From: an uncultured Lachnospiraceae bacterium
Lineage (GTDB): Bacteria; Bacillota; Clostridia; Lachnospirales; Anaerotignaceae
Length of the DNA: 64,000 nt
Assembly: GCA_944381395.1 (NCBI GenBank)
Contig: CALWKY010000014.1
Span: 1 to 64,000, forward strand
Reading direction: 5' to 3'
In this document: piece by piece, positions 1 through 8,635 of the stretch
Position numbering within the stretch: the first letter of the stretch is position 1
Layout: every line of letters begins with the position of its first letter
The notes under the pieces: model-generated
Database searches by the model: none
Told to the model about the DNA's origin: nothing
Seen by the model: only the letters and a program-made list of their open reading frames with translations
Translations under genes and position numbers: made by a program

Positions 1-7
1 AGATAGA

Positions 8-50
8 AAAAGAACGATGTTAAGTCTTTCGACTCGACATCGTTCTTTTC
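8..50 (-). terminator. Intrinsic terminator of the first gap gene
   Basis: An 11-bp inverted repeat (AAGAACGATGT / ACATCGTTCTT) with an inner AGTC/GACT pairing is followed on the minus strand by a T-rich tract. It lies about 100 bases past the stop codon of the gap gene ending at 149. Confidence 0.8.
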
Positions 51-148
51 ATAGTTGTTTTTCCAACCCTGTCAGACAGATGCCGTAAAATAGTAATTTT
101 TTAGAATTACTGTCTTACGAGCACCCGCCTAAAACACCGGTTTTTTTA

Positions 149-1171
149 TTACGCTTGATGATCTACTGTATACATATGTTCAACCAAGTCCAGCACTTTA
201 TTGCTGTAGCCCCACTCATTGTCATACCATGCAATCAGCTTTACAAAGTTGTCATCCAAAATAATACCTGCTTTCTCGTCAAAGATACAAGTATGCGCAT
301 CGCCTTTCAAGTCAGAAGAAACAATATCGTCCTTCATGTAACTTACAATGCCCTTCATATATGTTTCAGAAGCAACCTTAATGGCGTCACAAATTTCCTG
401 ATATGTAGCAGGTTTTTTCAATCTTGCAGTTAAATCTACAACAGATACGTCATTACTGGGTACACGGAAAGACATACCAGTCATTTTACCTTTCAGTTCA
501 GGTATAACACGACCAACTGCCTTTGCAGCACCTGTAGTGGAAGGAATGATATTATTAAATACAGAACGACCGGTTCTCCAGTCACGACCAGCTCTTGCAT
601 CGACAGCCTTCTGCTTTGCTGTTGCAGCGTGAATGGTGCTCATCAGCCCCTGTTCAATACCAAAGTTATCATGTACAATTTTAACCAAAGGTGCTAAGCA
701 GTTGGTTGTACAAGAAGCATTGGAAACAATATTCATAGAAGGTTCATAGGTTTCATGGTTTACACCCATTACAAAAGTAGGCATAATTTCATCTTTAGAG
801 GGTGCGGTTAAAATTACCTTCTTTGCACCGCCTACCATATGCATTGCTGCCTTTTCCATAGTGTTGAAGGCGCCTGTAGACTCGATAATATATTCTGCGC
901 CGCAAGAAGCCCAATCAATTTTAGAAGCATCGCTTTCGCTGAATACTTTTACTTTTTTGCCATTGATGATAATTGCGCCTTCTGCTTCTTCTACTTCAGC
1001 AGGGAAACGACCAAAAATAGAGTCATACTTCAGCATATAAACCATGTAGGGAATGTCCGCATTACGCAAATTAATGCCACAAATATCGAAACGATCCCAT
1101 CTTTCCAACATTGCACGCACTGCCACTCTGCCAATACGACCAAAACCATTGATGCCTACTTTAATTGCCAT
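149..1171 (-). CDS. gap: Glyceraldehyde-3-phosphate dehydrogenase, type I (paralog 1, GapB-like cofactor site)
   Basis: This 340-residue protein catalyses the phosphorylating oxidation of glyceraldehyde 3-phosphate in the cytosol. The N-terminal [10 protein letters not shown] dinucleotide loop, the SNASCTTNC active site (catalytic Cys154) and the [12 protein letters not shown]-terminal motif are all present. The sequence follows the E. coli GapA type (DWRTGR...[13 protein letters not shown]). At the end of the second beta strand it reads I-N-L-R-N, so the Asp that normally binds the adenosine ribose of NAD is Leu35. The neighbouring paralog at 2422-3429 keeps N-D. Known NADP-preferring GapB enzymes also lack this Asp, so I infer NADP or mixed use and possibly an anabolic role. 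The AGGAAGAGG ribosome site supports the ATG at 1171. Confidence 0.95.
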   Translation of the reverse strand: MAIKVGINGFGRIGRVAVRAMLERWDRFDICGINLRNADIPYMVYMLKYDSIFGRFPAEVEEAEGAIIINGKKVKVFSESDASKIDWASCGAEYIIESTGAFNTMEKAAMHMVGGAKKVILTAPSKDEIMPTFVMGVNHETYEPSMNIVSNASCTTNCLAPLVKIVHDNFGIEQGLMSTIHAATAKQKAVDARAGRDWRTGRSVFNNIIPSTTGAAKAVGRVIPELKGKMTGMSFRVPSNDVSVVDLTARLKKPATYQEICDAIKVASETYMKGIVSYMKDDIVSSDLKGDAHTCIFDEKAGIILDDNFVKLIAWYDNEWGYSNKVLDLVEHMYTVDHQA

Positions 1172-1656
1172 TGGTAACCTCTTCCTTTCTTGTTCACAAA
1201 ATGTGTTTGTTACAGCTACATTTTACCACTTTCCATAGAAAAGTCACTCCATTTTCCTCAAAAAGGTAATTTTTGTTGGAGTATACAGTTTTCGTTTAAA
1301 AAATGATTAGTAAATTTGTAATGTTGGACAATTTTTGTCCCACAATAAAAGAGGTACTTTTCTAATTACCTTACGTAAACAATATTCCTCTATTTCATTC
1401 TATTACTTCTCACTCCCCGTTTATCATAATATCATAACAATCTATTTGCTATCATACTGCTATCTTTAACAATATTCTCTAAATGTCAAATGTTTTATAG
1501 CAAACTTGCCGATATGCCAACTGATACAATCCTTTTGATATTCCCCTCTAATCCTTTGTTCTGTCTTAAAAATATACTTCTTTTGTTTTTCATGTATAGC
1601 CATCCAAAAGGAAGCCCATAATACAGACAAAGAATAAATTGGAAGAAGGTGGATAT
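1172..1656. other. 485-bp AT-rich intergenic region with one strong palindrome
   Basis: I see no gene or clear structured RNA here. It must hold the promoters of the leftward gap gene and the rightward prenyltransferase gene, but no hexamer pair is convincing on either strand. The only clear structure is the 23-bp palindrome at 1322-1344, listed separately. Confidence 0.5.
1322..1344. promoter_or_regulatory. Near-perfect 23-bp palindrome upstream of gap (possible operator)
   Basis: The arms TGTTGGACAA and TTGTCCCACA are separated by TTT and pair at 9 of 10 positions. The site lies about 150 bases upstream of the first gap start. It does not match CIRCE, CtsR, Rex or LexA consensus sequences that I know. 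TTTGTCCCACA-like halves recur at 5760-5772 and 41335-41350. A regulatory role is inference. Confidence 0.4.
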
Positions 1657-2298
1657 ATGCGAATTCCAAAGCATATCGGAATTATTCCAGATGGAAACAG
1701 GCGTTGGGCAAAACATGCAGGATTGCAAAAACAGGATGGGTATGCCCATGGCTTGACACCAGGATTAGATTTATTAAAACTGGCAAGAGATGCAGGTGTC
1801 CAAGAAATCACTTATTATGGATTTACAACAGATAACTGCGGACGACCTCCGGAACAAGTCCAAGCCTTTTCTAAAGCATGTGTTGAGGCAGTTCAGCTGA
1901 TAGCGTCCGAGCCCGTTTCTCTCCTTGTTATTGGTGATAAAAATGCCGCTACATTTCCCAAAGAGCTATTGCCATATACAACGAGAACAGACTTAAATGG
2001 CGGTGGTATTCGTGTCAATTTTTTGGTGAACTATGGATGGGAGTGGGATCTTGCTGAATTAAGTCATCCTGGCAAGAATCGTCCCAAAATTTGCAGTGAA
2101 CTTCGATCAAATGATATTTCACGCGTTGATTTAATCATTCGTTGGGGTGGCATGCGGCGATTATCTGGTTTTCTACCTGTGCAGTCGGTTTATGCAGATT
2201 TCTTTGTGGTGGATCGATTATGGCCAGATTTTCAGCCGGAAGATTTTACCCAAGCATTACAATGGTATCAAAAGCAAGATGTGACATTGGGTGGTTAA
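1657..2298 (+). CDS. Divergent cis-prenyltransferase (undecaprenyl diphosphate synthase family)
   Basis: A 213-residue member of the UppS family, which condenses isopentenyl diphosphate units into polyprenyl diphosphates. The N-terminal HIGIIPDGNRRWAK motif carries the catalytic Asp. The C-terminal signature is visible but altered: RWGGMRRLSGFLPVQ replaces the usual R-T-S-G-E-x-R-L-S-N-F-L-x-W-Q, and YADFF replaces Y-x-E-F. At 213 residues it is shorter than housekeeping UppS (about 240-250), with a short middle section. It does not sit beside cdsA or the ribosome recycling factor gene, where housekeeping uppS usually is, so it is probably a secondary enzyme. I chose the ATG at 1657 because AAGGTGG stands 6 bases upstream; a TTG at 1639 is upstream of that site. 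Substrate length and product are unknown. Confidence 0.8.
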   Translation: MRIPKHIGIIPDGNRRWAKHAGLQKQDGYAHGLTPGLDLLKLARDAGVQEITYYGFTTDNCGRPPEQVQAFSKACVEAVQLIASEPVSLLVIGDKNAATFPKELLPYTTRTDLNGGGIRVNFLVNYGWEWDLAELSHPGKNRPKICSELRSNDISRVDLIIRWGGMRRLSGFLPVQSVYADFFVVDRLWPDFQPEDFTQALQWYQKQDVTLGG

Positions 2299-2317
2299 TA
2301 CTTTATTTGCTCACAAT

Positions 2318-2364
2318 AAAAAACATGCCGGAGAAGATGTTTTCTTATCCGGCATGTTTTTAAA
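2318..2364. terminator. Bidirectional terminator between the prenyltransferase and second gap genes
   Basis: The 11-bp stem AAACATGCCGG / CCGGCATGTTT is flanked by A-rich sequence on the left and T-rich sequence on the right. It can therefore terminate the rightward prenyltransferase gene and the leftward gap gene. Confidence 0.85.
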
Positions 2365-2421
2365 TTTATATTTTCTTTATTATAGACATCCGCTGTTGCG
2401 GGTGTTTTATCTTTACAAAGT

Positions 2422-3441
<1,020 letters not shown>

Positions 3442-3539
3442 TCAATCATATTAAAAATGAAAAAGGCGAACGCACAATGACAATATTATCCCGGCAAATA
3501 TGCGGTAAATCGCCCCATAAAATACCATTTTATTTTCTA

Positions 3540-3647
3540 TCAGTAAGTGGTATTCATCCCTCTGACAAAATCAATAATACATAATGTCAAAAGGGCCGCG
3601 GAAACAGCAAGAGAAACAGCACTCACTGCAATCTTTGCTACTTTCAT
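3540..3647 (-). CDS. 35-residue single-pass membrane peptide
   Basis: This short ORF has an excellent ribosome site (AGGAGGTCGTACG then ATG). It encodes a peptide starting MKVAKIAVSAVSLAVSAALL, continuing TLCIIDFVRG and ending MNTTY. A Lys-containing N-terminus is followed by one hydrophobic segment of about 22 residues, so it is probably a small membrane protein. A near-consensus sigma-A promoter lies 45 bases upstream. It is the first ORF of a transcript likely to run into the second gap gene. I do not recognise a family. It could instead be a leader peptide. Confidence 0.6.
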   Translation of the reverse strand: MKVAKIAVSAVSLAVSAALLTLCIIDFVRGMNTTY

Positions 3648-3693
3648 TCGTACGACCTCCTTTAAGATTATATCTTGCAATTATTACACTCTT

Positions 3694-3722
3694 ATCATAT
3701 CATGTTATTGGAAAAAAGTAAA
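3694..3722 (-). promoter_or_regulatory. Sigma-A promoter of the 35-codon ORF and gap
   Basis: On the minus strand: -35 TTTACT, 17-bp spacer, extended -10 TGATATGAT. Confidence 0.75.
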
Positions 3723-3790
3723 TTGAATTTGTTAAAAATTTAATTTTCTTACATATTTTTCTAAAATATTTTCTTTATGAGGGTGTTGTT

Positions 3791-4162
3791 ATGTTTTTTA
3801 TTGGTGGGATTTATACAGATCGTAAAGAAATATCTTATTATTGGACTATGTTGTGTCGTTCCTGCGGAGAATATACCAACTTTTCCTTTTTTATGACCTG
3901 TAATGTATTTAGTTTTTTCTTTATTCCTCTATTTCGGTGGGGAAAGCACTACTACGCCACTGCCCAATGCTGCGGTGCCGTTTATGAACTGCCCAAAGAG
4001 ATTGGGCAAGCGTTAGAGCGTGGCGACGAAAGTGTACGTCTACGAGAAGAAGATTTTACCTTAGTCTCTTGCGGACACCATGGCAAGCGCTGTCCTAACT
4101 GTGGATTTGCAACAGAAAGTAATTTTGATTACTGTCCCAAATGCGGACATAAATTACAATGA
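3791..4162 (+). CDS. Small zinc-ribbon protein
   Basis: A 123-residue protein. Two Cys pairs in the N-terminal half (CRSCG near residue 22 and CCG near 60) surround a hydrophobic FFIPLFRWGKHYYA stretch typical of the zinc_ribbon_15 family. A second, canonical zinc ribbon closes the protein (CPNCG...CPKCGHKL). It probably binds two zinc ions. No enzymatic motif is visible and the function is unknown. It stands alone, followed directly by a UUCG-loop terminator, and converges on the spoIIA operon. The ribosome site (GAGGGTG) is weak but suitably spaced. Confidence 0.7.
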   Translation: MFFIGGIYTDRKEISYYWTMLCRSCGEYTNFSFFMTCNVFSFFFIPLFRWGKHYYATAQCCGAVYELPKEIGQALERGDESVRLREEDFTLVSCGHHGKRCPNCGFATESNFDYCPKCGHKLQ

Positions 4163-4163
4163 T

Positions 4164-4188
4164 AAGGACCTTCGGGCCCTTTTTTTAT
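4164..4188 (+). terminator. Terminator with UUCG loop
   Basis: AAGGACC-TTCG-GGCCCTT followed by a run of T lies two bases past the zinc-ribbon stop codon. One A-C mismatch interrupts the stem. It abuts the end of sigF. Confidence 0.75.
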
Positions 4189-4898
4189 TCCGAAAGCGCA
4201 TGACGCAGCTGCAAAAGAATCTTCTTTTCCAGTCTGGATATCTGTACTTGAGATACTCCAAATTGTTTTGCCACACTTGCCTGGGTTTCGTCTAAAAAAT
4301 AACGACAATAGATGATTTTCTGTTCTCGTTCCTCCAAAGTGGCAATCGCACTTTTTAAACAGAATCGGTCCCAATCCCGCTCATTTTGTGTCTGATCCGT
4401 CAACTTTTCTTCTAAAGAAAGTCCATCTGACTGTGTAGATGATCCTTCTTCTTCTAAACTTCTAGGCATTGCAGAAGCCATCTCTGCTAAATGATAAGCT
4501 TCTTCTGTAAGACCAGTTGCCTGTAGCATTTCCTGTAAAGTAGGCTCTCTGCCCTGCTCTTTTTGAAACCGCTGACGTTCTCTGCGTAGCAGCATTGCTT
4601 GTTCTTTTAGCGTACGGCTAACTTTGATCCATCCGTCTCCCCGTAAAAAACGATGAATCTCTCCTACGATCATGGGAACAGCATATGTAGAGAATTTGAC
4701 ATCATAACTACAGTCAAATCTGCGAATCGCTTTCATTAGCCCAATCATACCAATCTGTTGTAAGTCTTCCCTATCTGCCGCACCATAAAACCGCTTTGCC
4801 GCCATACGAACCAAGCCGGTATGTTCTTGCAGCAGTTCTTCCATAGCAGAATGATCCCCTTCTTGCGCTTTTAATATTTTTACCTTCCATTCTTCCAT
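4185..4898 (-). CDS. sigF: Forespore sigma factor SigF
   Basis: A 237-residue sigma-70 family factor that directs the first forespore-specific transcription in sporulation. Region 2 (DREDLQQIGMIGLMKAIRRFD...KFSTYAVPMIVGEIHRFLRGDG) and region 4 (LEEREQKIIYCRYFLDETQASVAKQFGVSQVQISRLEKKIL) are both clear. It is the last gene of the spoIIAA-spoIIAB-sigF operon, 13 bases after spoIIAB. That position separates it from the very similar SigG. Its activity should be held off by SpoIIAB until SpoIIAA is dephosphorylated. Confidence 0.93.
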   Translation of the reverse strand: MEEWKVKILKAQEGDHSAMEELLQEHTGLVRMAAKRFYGAADREDLQQIGMIGLMKAIRRFDCSYDVKFSTYAVPMIVGEIHRFLRGDGWIKVSRTLKEQAMLLRRERQRFQKEQGREPTLQEMLQATGLTEEAYHLAEMASAMPRSLEEEGSSTQSDGLSLEEKLTDQTQNERDWDRFCLKSAIATLEEREQKIIYCRYFLDETQASVAKQFGVSQVQISRLEKKILLQLRHALSE

Positions 4899-4911
4899 AA
4901 AAAAGTCCCTC

Positions 4912-5346
4912 TCAGCGCAGTTTAGAGAGTTTTTTTGCCATTTTTACACAAGTTCCCTCACCGACTTTACTTTCTACCTCCAAAGAGTCCATAAAGGTTT
5001 CCATAATTGTGAAACCAAGCCCCGCTCTTTCTTGTTCCGGCTTAGAAGTATAAAGGGGTTCCATCGCTTGTGTAATATCAGAAATACCACACCCTTTATC
5101 AGAAACCATAATATAGATCGTTTCTTCTTTTCTCTGGCAAAAAACCTCCACATCACCTGTACCCTTTGCATAACCGTGGACAATGGCATTTGTCACCGCT
5201 TCGGAAACCGCTGTTTTCATATCTGTCAGTTCTGATACGGTAGGGTCTAAAGGCGCCGCAAATGCCGTGACAGCAACTCTGGCCAGACCTTCGTTTTCCG
5301 ATTTTGCGGGGAACCGGATTAACATTGTGTTATCATATTGTTCCAT
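4912..5346 (-). CDS. spoIIAB: Anti-sigma F factor and kinase SpoIIAB
   Basis: A 144-residue GHKL-type kinase that binds SigF and phosphorylates SpoIIAA. The N box (EAVTNAIVHGY), G1 (DKGCGI) and G2 (RAGLGFTIM) ATP-binding motifs are in order. The start overlaps the end of spoIIAA by 14 bases, so translation is probably coupled. Length and neighbours fit the family exactly. Confidence 0.95.
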   Translation of the reverse strand: MEQYDNTMLIRFPAKSENEGLARVAVTAFAAPLDPTVSELTDMKTAVSEAVTNAIVHGYAKGTGDVEVFCQRKEETIYIMVSDKGCGISDITQAMEPLYTSKPEQERAGLGFTIMETFMDSLEVESKVGEGTCVKMAKKLSKLR

Positions 5347-5692
5347 TCTCTGTCCCTCCTAATTTTTCATAGGCTTCCTGCTTTGTTTCTACGATGGGCA
5401 TAACCAATTGTACCGATCCCATTTGCAGTATTTTTTTTATTTTTTCCGATTCACAGAGGATCACACATTTTCCACCGAATTTAGCAATTTCACGATATCG
5501 CCCCAGCAGCAATCCGATTCCAGCACTATCCATAAAACTTACAGCAGAAAAATCGAAAATGACCCGCTTCACATGATAATGACAGATCACCTTATCTAAT
5601 TCCTCTCGAATGGGAATACAGGAGTGGTGATCCAATTCACCGGATAAGTAAAATAGAAAAACTGTTCCGTTTTTTTTACATTCCAATCCCAT
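5333..5692 (-). CDS. spoIIAA: Anti-anti-sigma factor SpoIIAA
   Basis: A 119-residue STAS-domain protein that frees SigF by engaging SpoIIAB. The phosphorylatable serine is Ser56 in FMDSAGIGLLLGRY. I start it at 5692 because AAAGGAGTG stands 6 bases upstream; the ATG at 5710 is upstream of that ribosome site. It is the first gene of the operon. I looked for a sigma-H promoter in the 195 bases upstream and found none with both boxes correctly spaced. Confidence 0.93.
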   Translation of the reverse strand: MGLECKKNGTVFLFYLSGELDHHSCIPIREELDKVICHYHVKRVIFDFSAVSFMDSAGIGLLLGRYREIAKFGGKCVILCESEKIKKILQMGSVQLVMPIVETKQEAYEKLGGTENGTI

Positions 5693-5823
5693 TTTTTTCA
5701 CTCCTTTCATACTTAATCCTAACAGAATTCATAGCTAACGCATGTTTCTTCTCTCTCCATTTTGTCCCACAAGATGACAGAATATAAAAAAATAGTACAA
5801 CCATCTCAGTATTCAGACACGCA

Positions 5824-5850
5824 ACAGACAAATTTTTCTCCCATATATTA
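5824..5850 (+). promoter_or_regulatory. Candidate sigma-K (or sigma-E) promoter of sigK
   Basis: AC, 16 bases, then CATATATTA fits the B. subtilis sigma-K pattern AC-N16/17-CATAnnnTA exactly. CATATATT also matches 7 of 8 positions of the sigma-E -10 element, but no sigma-E -35 is present. Mother-cell autoregulation of sigK is known in Bacillus; its use here is inference. Confidence 0.5.
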
Positions 5851-5887
5851 CCATTGACCCTAAAATTTGGGAGGTGCACCAGGTCCT

Positions 5888-6580
5888 ATGTTCTTGTGTC
5901 TGATGGTTATTCCGCTGCTTTATGGTTTTAGTTCTGACGGTTCTTTTCCGAAACCTTTATCCGCGAAAGAAGAAAAAAAGTATTTAGAGCAGTATCAAAA
6001 CGGCACAGAAGCAGAACAAAAAGAAGCAAAAGATATGCTGGTCATGCACAATTTAAGGTTAGTCGCGCATATCGCGAAAAAATATTATGTACTTTCGCCG
6101 GATCACGAAGACTTTCTTTCTATTGGAATCGTTGGACTGTTGAAAGCCATTTCTACCTATGACATGGAGAAAAGTATTCGTCTTGCCACCTATGCCTCCC
6201 GCTGCATTGAGAATGAAATCCTGATGAGCCTTCGCGCAGCGAAGAAATATCAAAATGATGTTTCCATCTTTGAACCCATTGGAAGTGATAAAGAAGGCAA
6301 CGAAATTACCATGCTGGACGTCATTTCAGAAGAAACCGTTGATTTCGCAGATCAAATCTATCGTAAAAAACAGATGCATCAAATGTGCGATGCTATTCAT
6401 GCCGTTTTGACACCACGGGAAAAAACTGTGTTGATTCTGCGCTACGGCTTACAAGGCGATCAGGCAAAAACACAGCAGGAAGTTGCGGATTTACTAGGTA
6501 TCTCCCGTTCTTATATCTCAAGAATTGAAAAAAAAGCATTAAAAAAAGTAAGGGAATATATGGAGCAATTACAGGGATGA
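5888..6580 (+). CDS. sigK: Late mother-cell sigma factor pro-SigK, uninterrupted
   Basis: A 230-residue sigma factor for late mother-cell genes. The N-terminus (MFLCLMVIPLLYGFSSDGSF) is a hydrophobic pro-sequence as in B. subtilis pro-SigK, followed by PKPLSAKEEKKYLE. Region 2 (NLRLVAHIAKKYY...DFLSIGIVGLLKAI...LATYASRCIENEILM) and region 4 (LTPREKTVLILRYGLQG...ISRSYISRIEKKALKK) are intact. No skin-type element splits the gene, so no excision is needed. The pro-sequence implies membrane-linked processing, by a SpoIVFB-like protease not in this window. I chose the ATG at 5888; GGGAGGT lies 12 bases upstream, a slightly long spacing, and a TTG at 5867 lies upstream of it. Confidence 0.93.
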   Translation: MFLCLMVIPLLYGFSSDGSFPKPLSAKEEKKYLEQYQNGTEAEQKEAKDMLVMHNLRLVAHIAKKYYVLSPDHEDFLSIGIVGLLKAISTYDMEKSIRLATYASRCIENEILMSLRAAKKYQNDVSIFEPIGSDKEGNEITMLDVISEETVDFADQIYRKKQMHQMCDAIHAVLTPREKTVLILRYGLQGDQAKTQQEVADLLGISRSYISRIEKKALKKVREYMEQLQG

Positions 6581-6604
6581 TGATCCCTGTTTACATAAAA
6601 AACT

Positions 6605-6665
6605 CTATAAAAAAAGAAGTCTTTCCGCTCTGTCCCTTACGAAAAGGGACAAGCTAGAAAGACCT
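6605..6665 (-). terminator. Terminator of asnB
   Basis: The long hairpin pairs GTCTTTC/GAAAGAC outside and GTCCCTT/AAGGGAC inside. On the minus strand it is followed by seven Ts, 20-80 bases past the asnB stop codon. Confidence 0.85.
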
Positions 6666-6685
6666 CTATCGTTCATTCCGATTCT

Positions 6686-8269
6686 TTATTTTCCGCTCTC
6701 TCCATAGTTAGAAAGGTATCTGGCACTGGGATCTGTAACTTGACAGCCTTGCCAAGTTTGGTTTGGCATCCAAAATGCAGGTATCATTTGTGCTTGATTC
6801 GGATAATATTTTTCAAAAATTTCCCGGTACAACAAACTTTCTTTGGTAAAAGGAGCTGCATGGTCATACTGCGCGCATTTACGCTGGAATTCTTCATCGG
6901 TATACATAGATTCCGCATACTCTTTTAAATCATCAGTCATACTATGCCCCACTGCGTCGGAAAAAGCGGCTTTTTCCCGCCAAAGAATATCTTCCGGCAG
7001 CCAATCCTCATCTGCAAATGCTTTGCGCAGCAAGTATTTCCCTTTGCCATATACATTCATTTTCTTTGCCGGATCAATGGACATCACATATTTCACAAAA
7101 TCAAGATCTCCAAAAGGCACCCTTGCCTCTAGGCTATTTGCTGCCAGGCATCGGTCTGCACGCAGTACATCATACATATGTAATTCACGTACTCTTTTTT
7201 CTGCTTCTTTCTGAAACGCTTGCGCAGATGGTGCAAAGTCTGTATATTTGTATCCAAATAATTCATCGGATATTTCACCTGTAAGCAATACTTTTAAATC
7301 CGTTTTTTGGTGAATGGCTTTGCAAACCAAATACATTCCCATACTTGCTCTTACCGTAGTAATATCATAAGTACCAATAGCCGCAATAAGCTCTTCCAGT
7401 GTTTGAATCACTTCTTCCTTTGTCATAATCACTTCGGTATGCTCTGCACCAATGTAATCTGCAACTTCTCTCGCGTATTTCAAATCAATGGCATCTTGAT
7501 CCATACCGATGGCAAAGGTACGAATGGGCTTCTGCAAAAATTTAGCCGCAATGGCACAAACCAGGCTGGAATCCAATCCTCCAGACAGCAAAAAACCCAA
7601 AGGGGCATCAGAGTCCAATCTTTTCACTACACCGGCAATCAATTTTTTCTGGATTGTTTTTGTAATAGTATCCAAATCCTCATGGCGATACATAGTCACA
7701 GAAGCCATATCATCATAGCAAACGAATTGTCCCTGATAATAGTAATGACCAGGAGGGAAAGGTAAAATTTCTTCTACCCATCCAACCAATGCTTTTGGCT
7801 CGCTGGCAAAGGCAATTTTACCGGATGCTGAATATCCATAATATAACGGACGAATTCCAATGGGATCTCTTGCTGCAATCATTTCTTTCGTTTTGCCATC
7901 ATAAAGAATACATGCAAATTCCGCATCTAAATGGCAGAACATATCCAAACCATATTCCTGATAAAGAGGAAGTAACAGCTCACAGTCGCAATCACTTTGG
8001 AAAACATATCCTCGTTCTTCTAATTCTTTCTTTAGTGTTCTAAAACCATACAATTCTCCATTACAAACCACAGCGCTCTGTCCGCTGAAAAAAGGCTGCA
8101 TGCCTGCTTGTGTCAGTCCCATAATGGCTAGTCTGGCAAACCCCAAATATCCAGATTCCAGCGTCAAAACCTGTTGTCCATCTGGTCCCCTCTCTACTGT
8201 TCTCATTAAAAATAATTTCATTTCCTCTTTCGTAAAGTCTTTTCCGGTATAGCCTAAAATGGAACACAT
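6686..8269 (-). CDS. asnB: Asparagine synthase (glutamine-hydrolysing), AsnB
   Basis: A 527-residue class II amidotransferase that makes asparagine from aspartate, glutamine and ATP. The start MCSILGYTG exposes the catalytic Cys2 of the glutaminase domain (about residues 2-190). The synthetase domain carries the PP-loop LLSGGLDSSL and later EARVPFGD. I start it at 8269 because AAGGAG lies 9 bases upstream and only this start gives Cys2. The upstream leader is a T-box riboswitch whose specifier reads AAC (Asn), so expression should rise when uncharged tRNA-Asn accumulates. Confidence 0.96.
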   Translation of the reverse strand: MCSILGYTGKDFTKEEMKLFLMRTVERGPDGQQVLTLESGYLGFARLAIMGLTQAGMQPFFSGQSAVVCNGELYGFRTLKKELEERGYVFQSDCDCELLLPLYQEYGLDMFCHLDAEFACILYDGKTKEMIAARDPIGIRPLYYGYSASGKIAFASEPKALVGWVEEILPFPPGHYYYQGQFVCYDDMASVTMYRHEDLDTITKTIQKKLIAGVVKRLDSDAPLGFLLSGGLDSSLVCAIAAKFLQKPIRTFAIGMDQDAIDLKYAREVADYIGAEHTEVIMTKEEVIQTLEELIAAIGTYDITTVRASMGMYLVCKAIHQKTDLKVLLTGEISDELFGYKYTDFAPSAQAFQKEAEKRVRELHMYDVLRADRCLAANSLEARVPFGDLDFVKYVMSIDPAKKMNVYGKGKYLLRKAFADEDWLPEDILWREKAAFSDAVGHSMTDDLKEYAESMYTDEEFQRKCAQYDHAAPFTKESLLYREIFEKYYPNQAQMIPAFWMPNQTWQGCQVTDPSARYLSNYGESGK

Positions 8270-8289
8270 AAAACACCACTCCTTTTGAA

Positions 8290-8572
8290 AAATAAGGAAC
8301 AAAAAAGCAGCTTTTCGTTCCCAAGATTGATTCTTAGGACGAATAGCTGCTATCCGCGGTGCCACCTAAATTGCTATACCAAAATATAGCCCCTTTTCGC
8401 ATTCTAATAAATGCTATCCCGTTAACGCTGGATTGCGGCGCACCTACTATCTATAAAAGAGTTCAGCTTGCAACTCCGGAGTGTTCTTTCAGATACGCAT
8501 ATTGCAGGATTTCCACCAACGCCTGCTCTCTGGGAACTGTTTGCATCCTACTTTTCTCCATCCCTGTTATTG
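8290..8572 (-). promoter_or_regulatory. T-box riboswitch, asparagine specifier
   Basis: The leader has the conserved antiterminator sequence AGGTGGCACCGCGG (8354-8367), a terminator hairpin (AGCAGC...GCTGCT) with a run of T at about 8303-8309, and a stem I with the AGAGAG motif. The stem I internal loop, between paired GATGC/GTATC and GGAG/CTCC segments, contains GAACA, so the specifier is most simply AAC, an Asn codon. That matches asnB directly downstream. Confidence 0.92.
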
Positions 8573-8578
8573 GAAAGG

Positions 8579-8607
8579 AGTTTATCATGATATATTCTTT
8601 CTGTCAA
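8579..8607 (-). promoter_or_regulatory. Sigma-A promoter of the T-box/asnB transcript
   Basis: On the minus strand: consensus -35 TTGACA, 17-bp spacer, extended -10 TGATAAACT. It begins just past the trhP stop codon. Confidence 0.85.
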
Positions 8608-8635
8608 GAGTATTTATTAAAAAAATCTATAGATT

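Noticed and set aside
5693-5866. Sigma-H promoter or Spo0A boxes upstream of spoIIAA
   Set aside because: GAAT and GGA elements occur but with wrong spacing; no TGTCGAA box is present.
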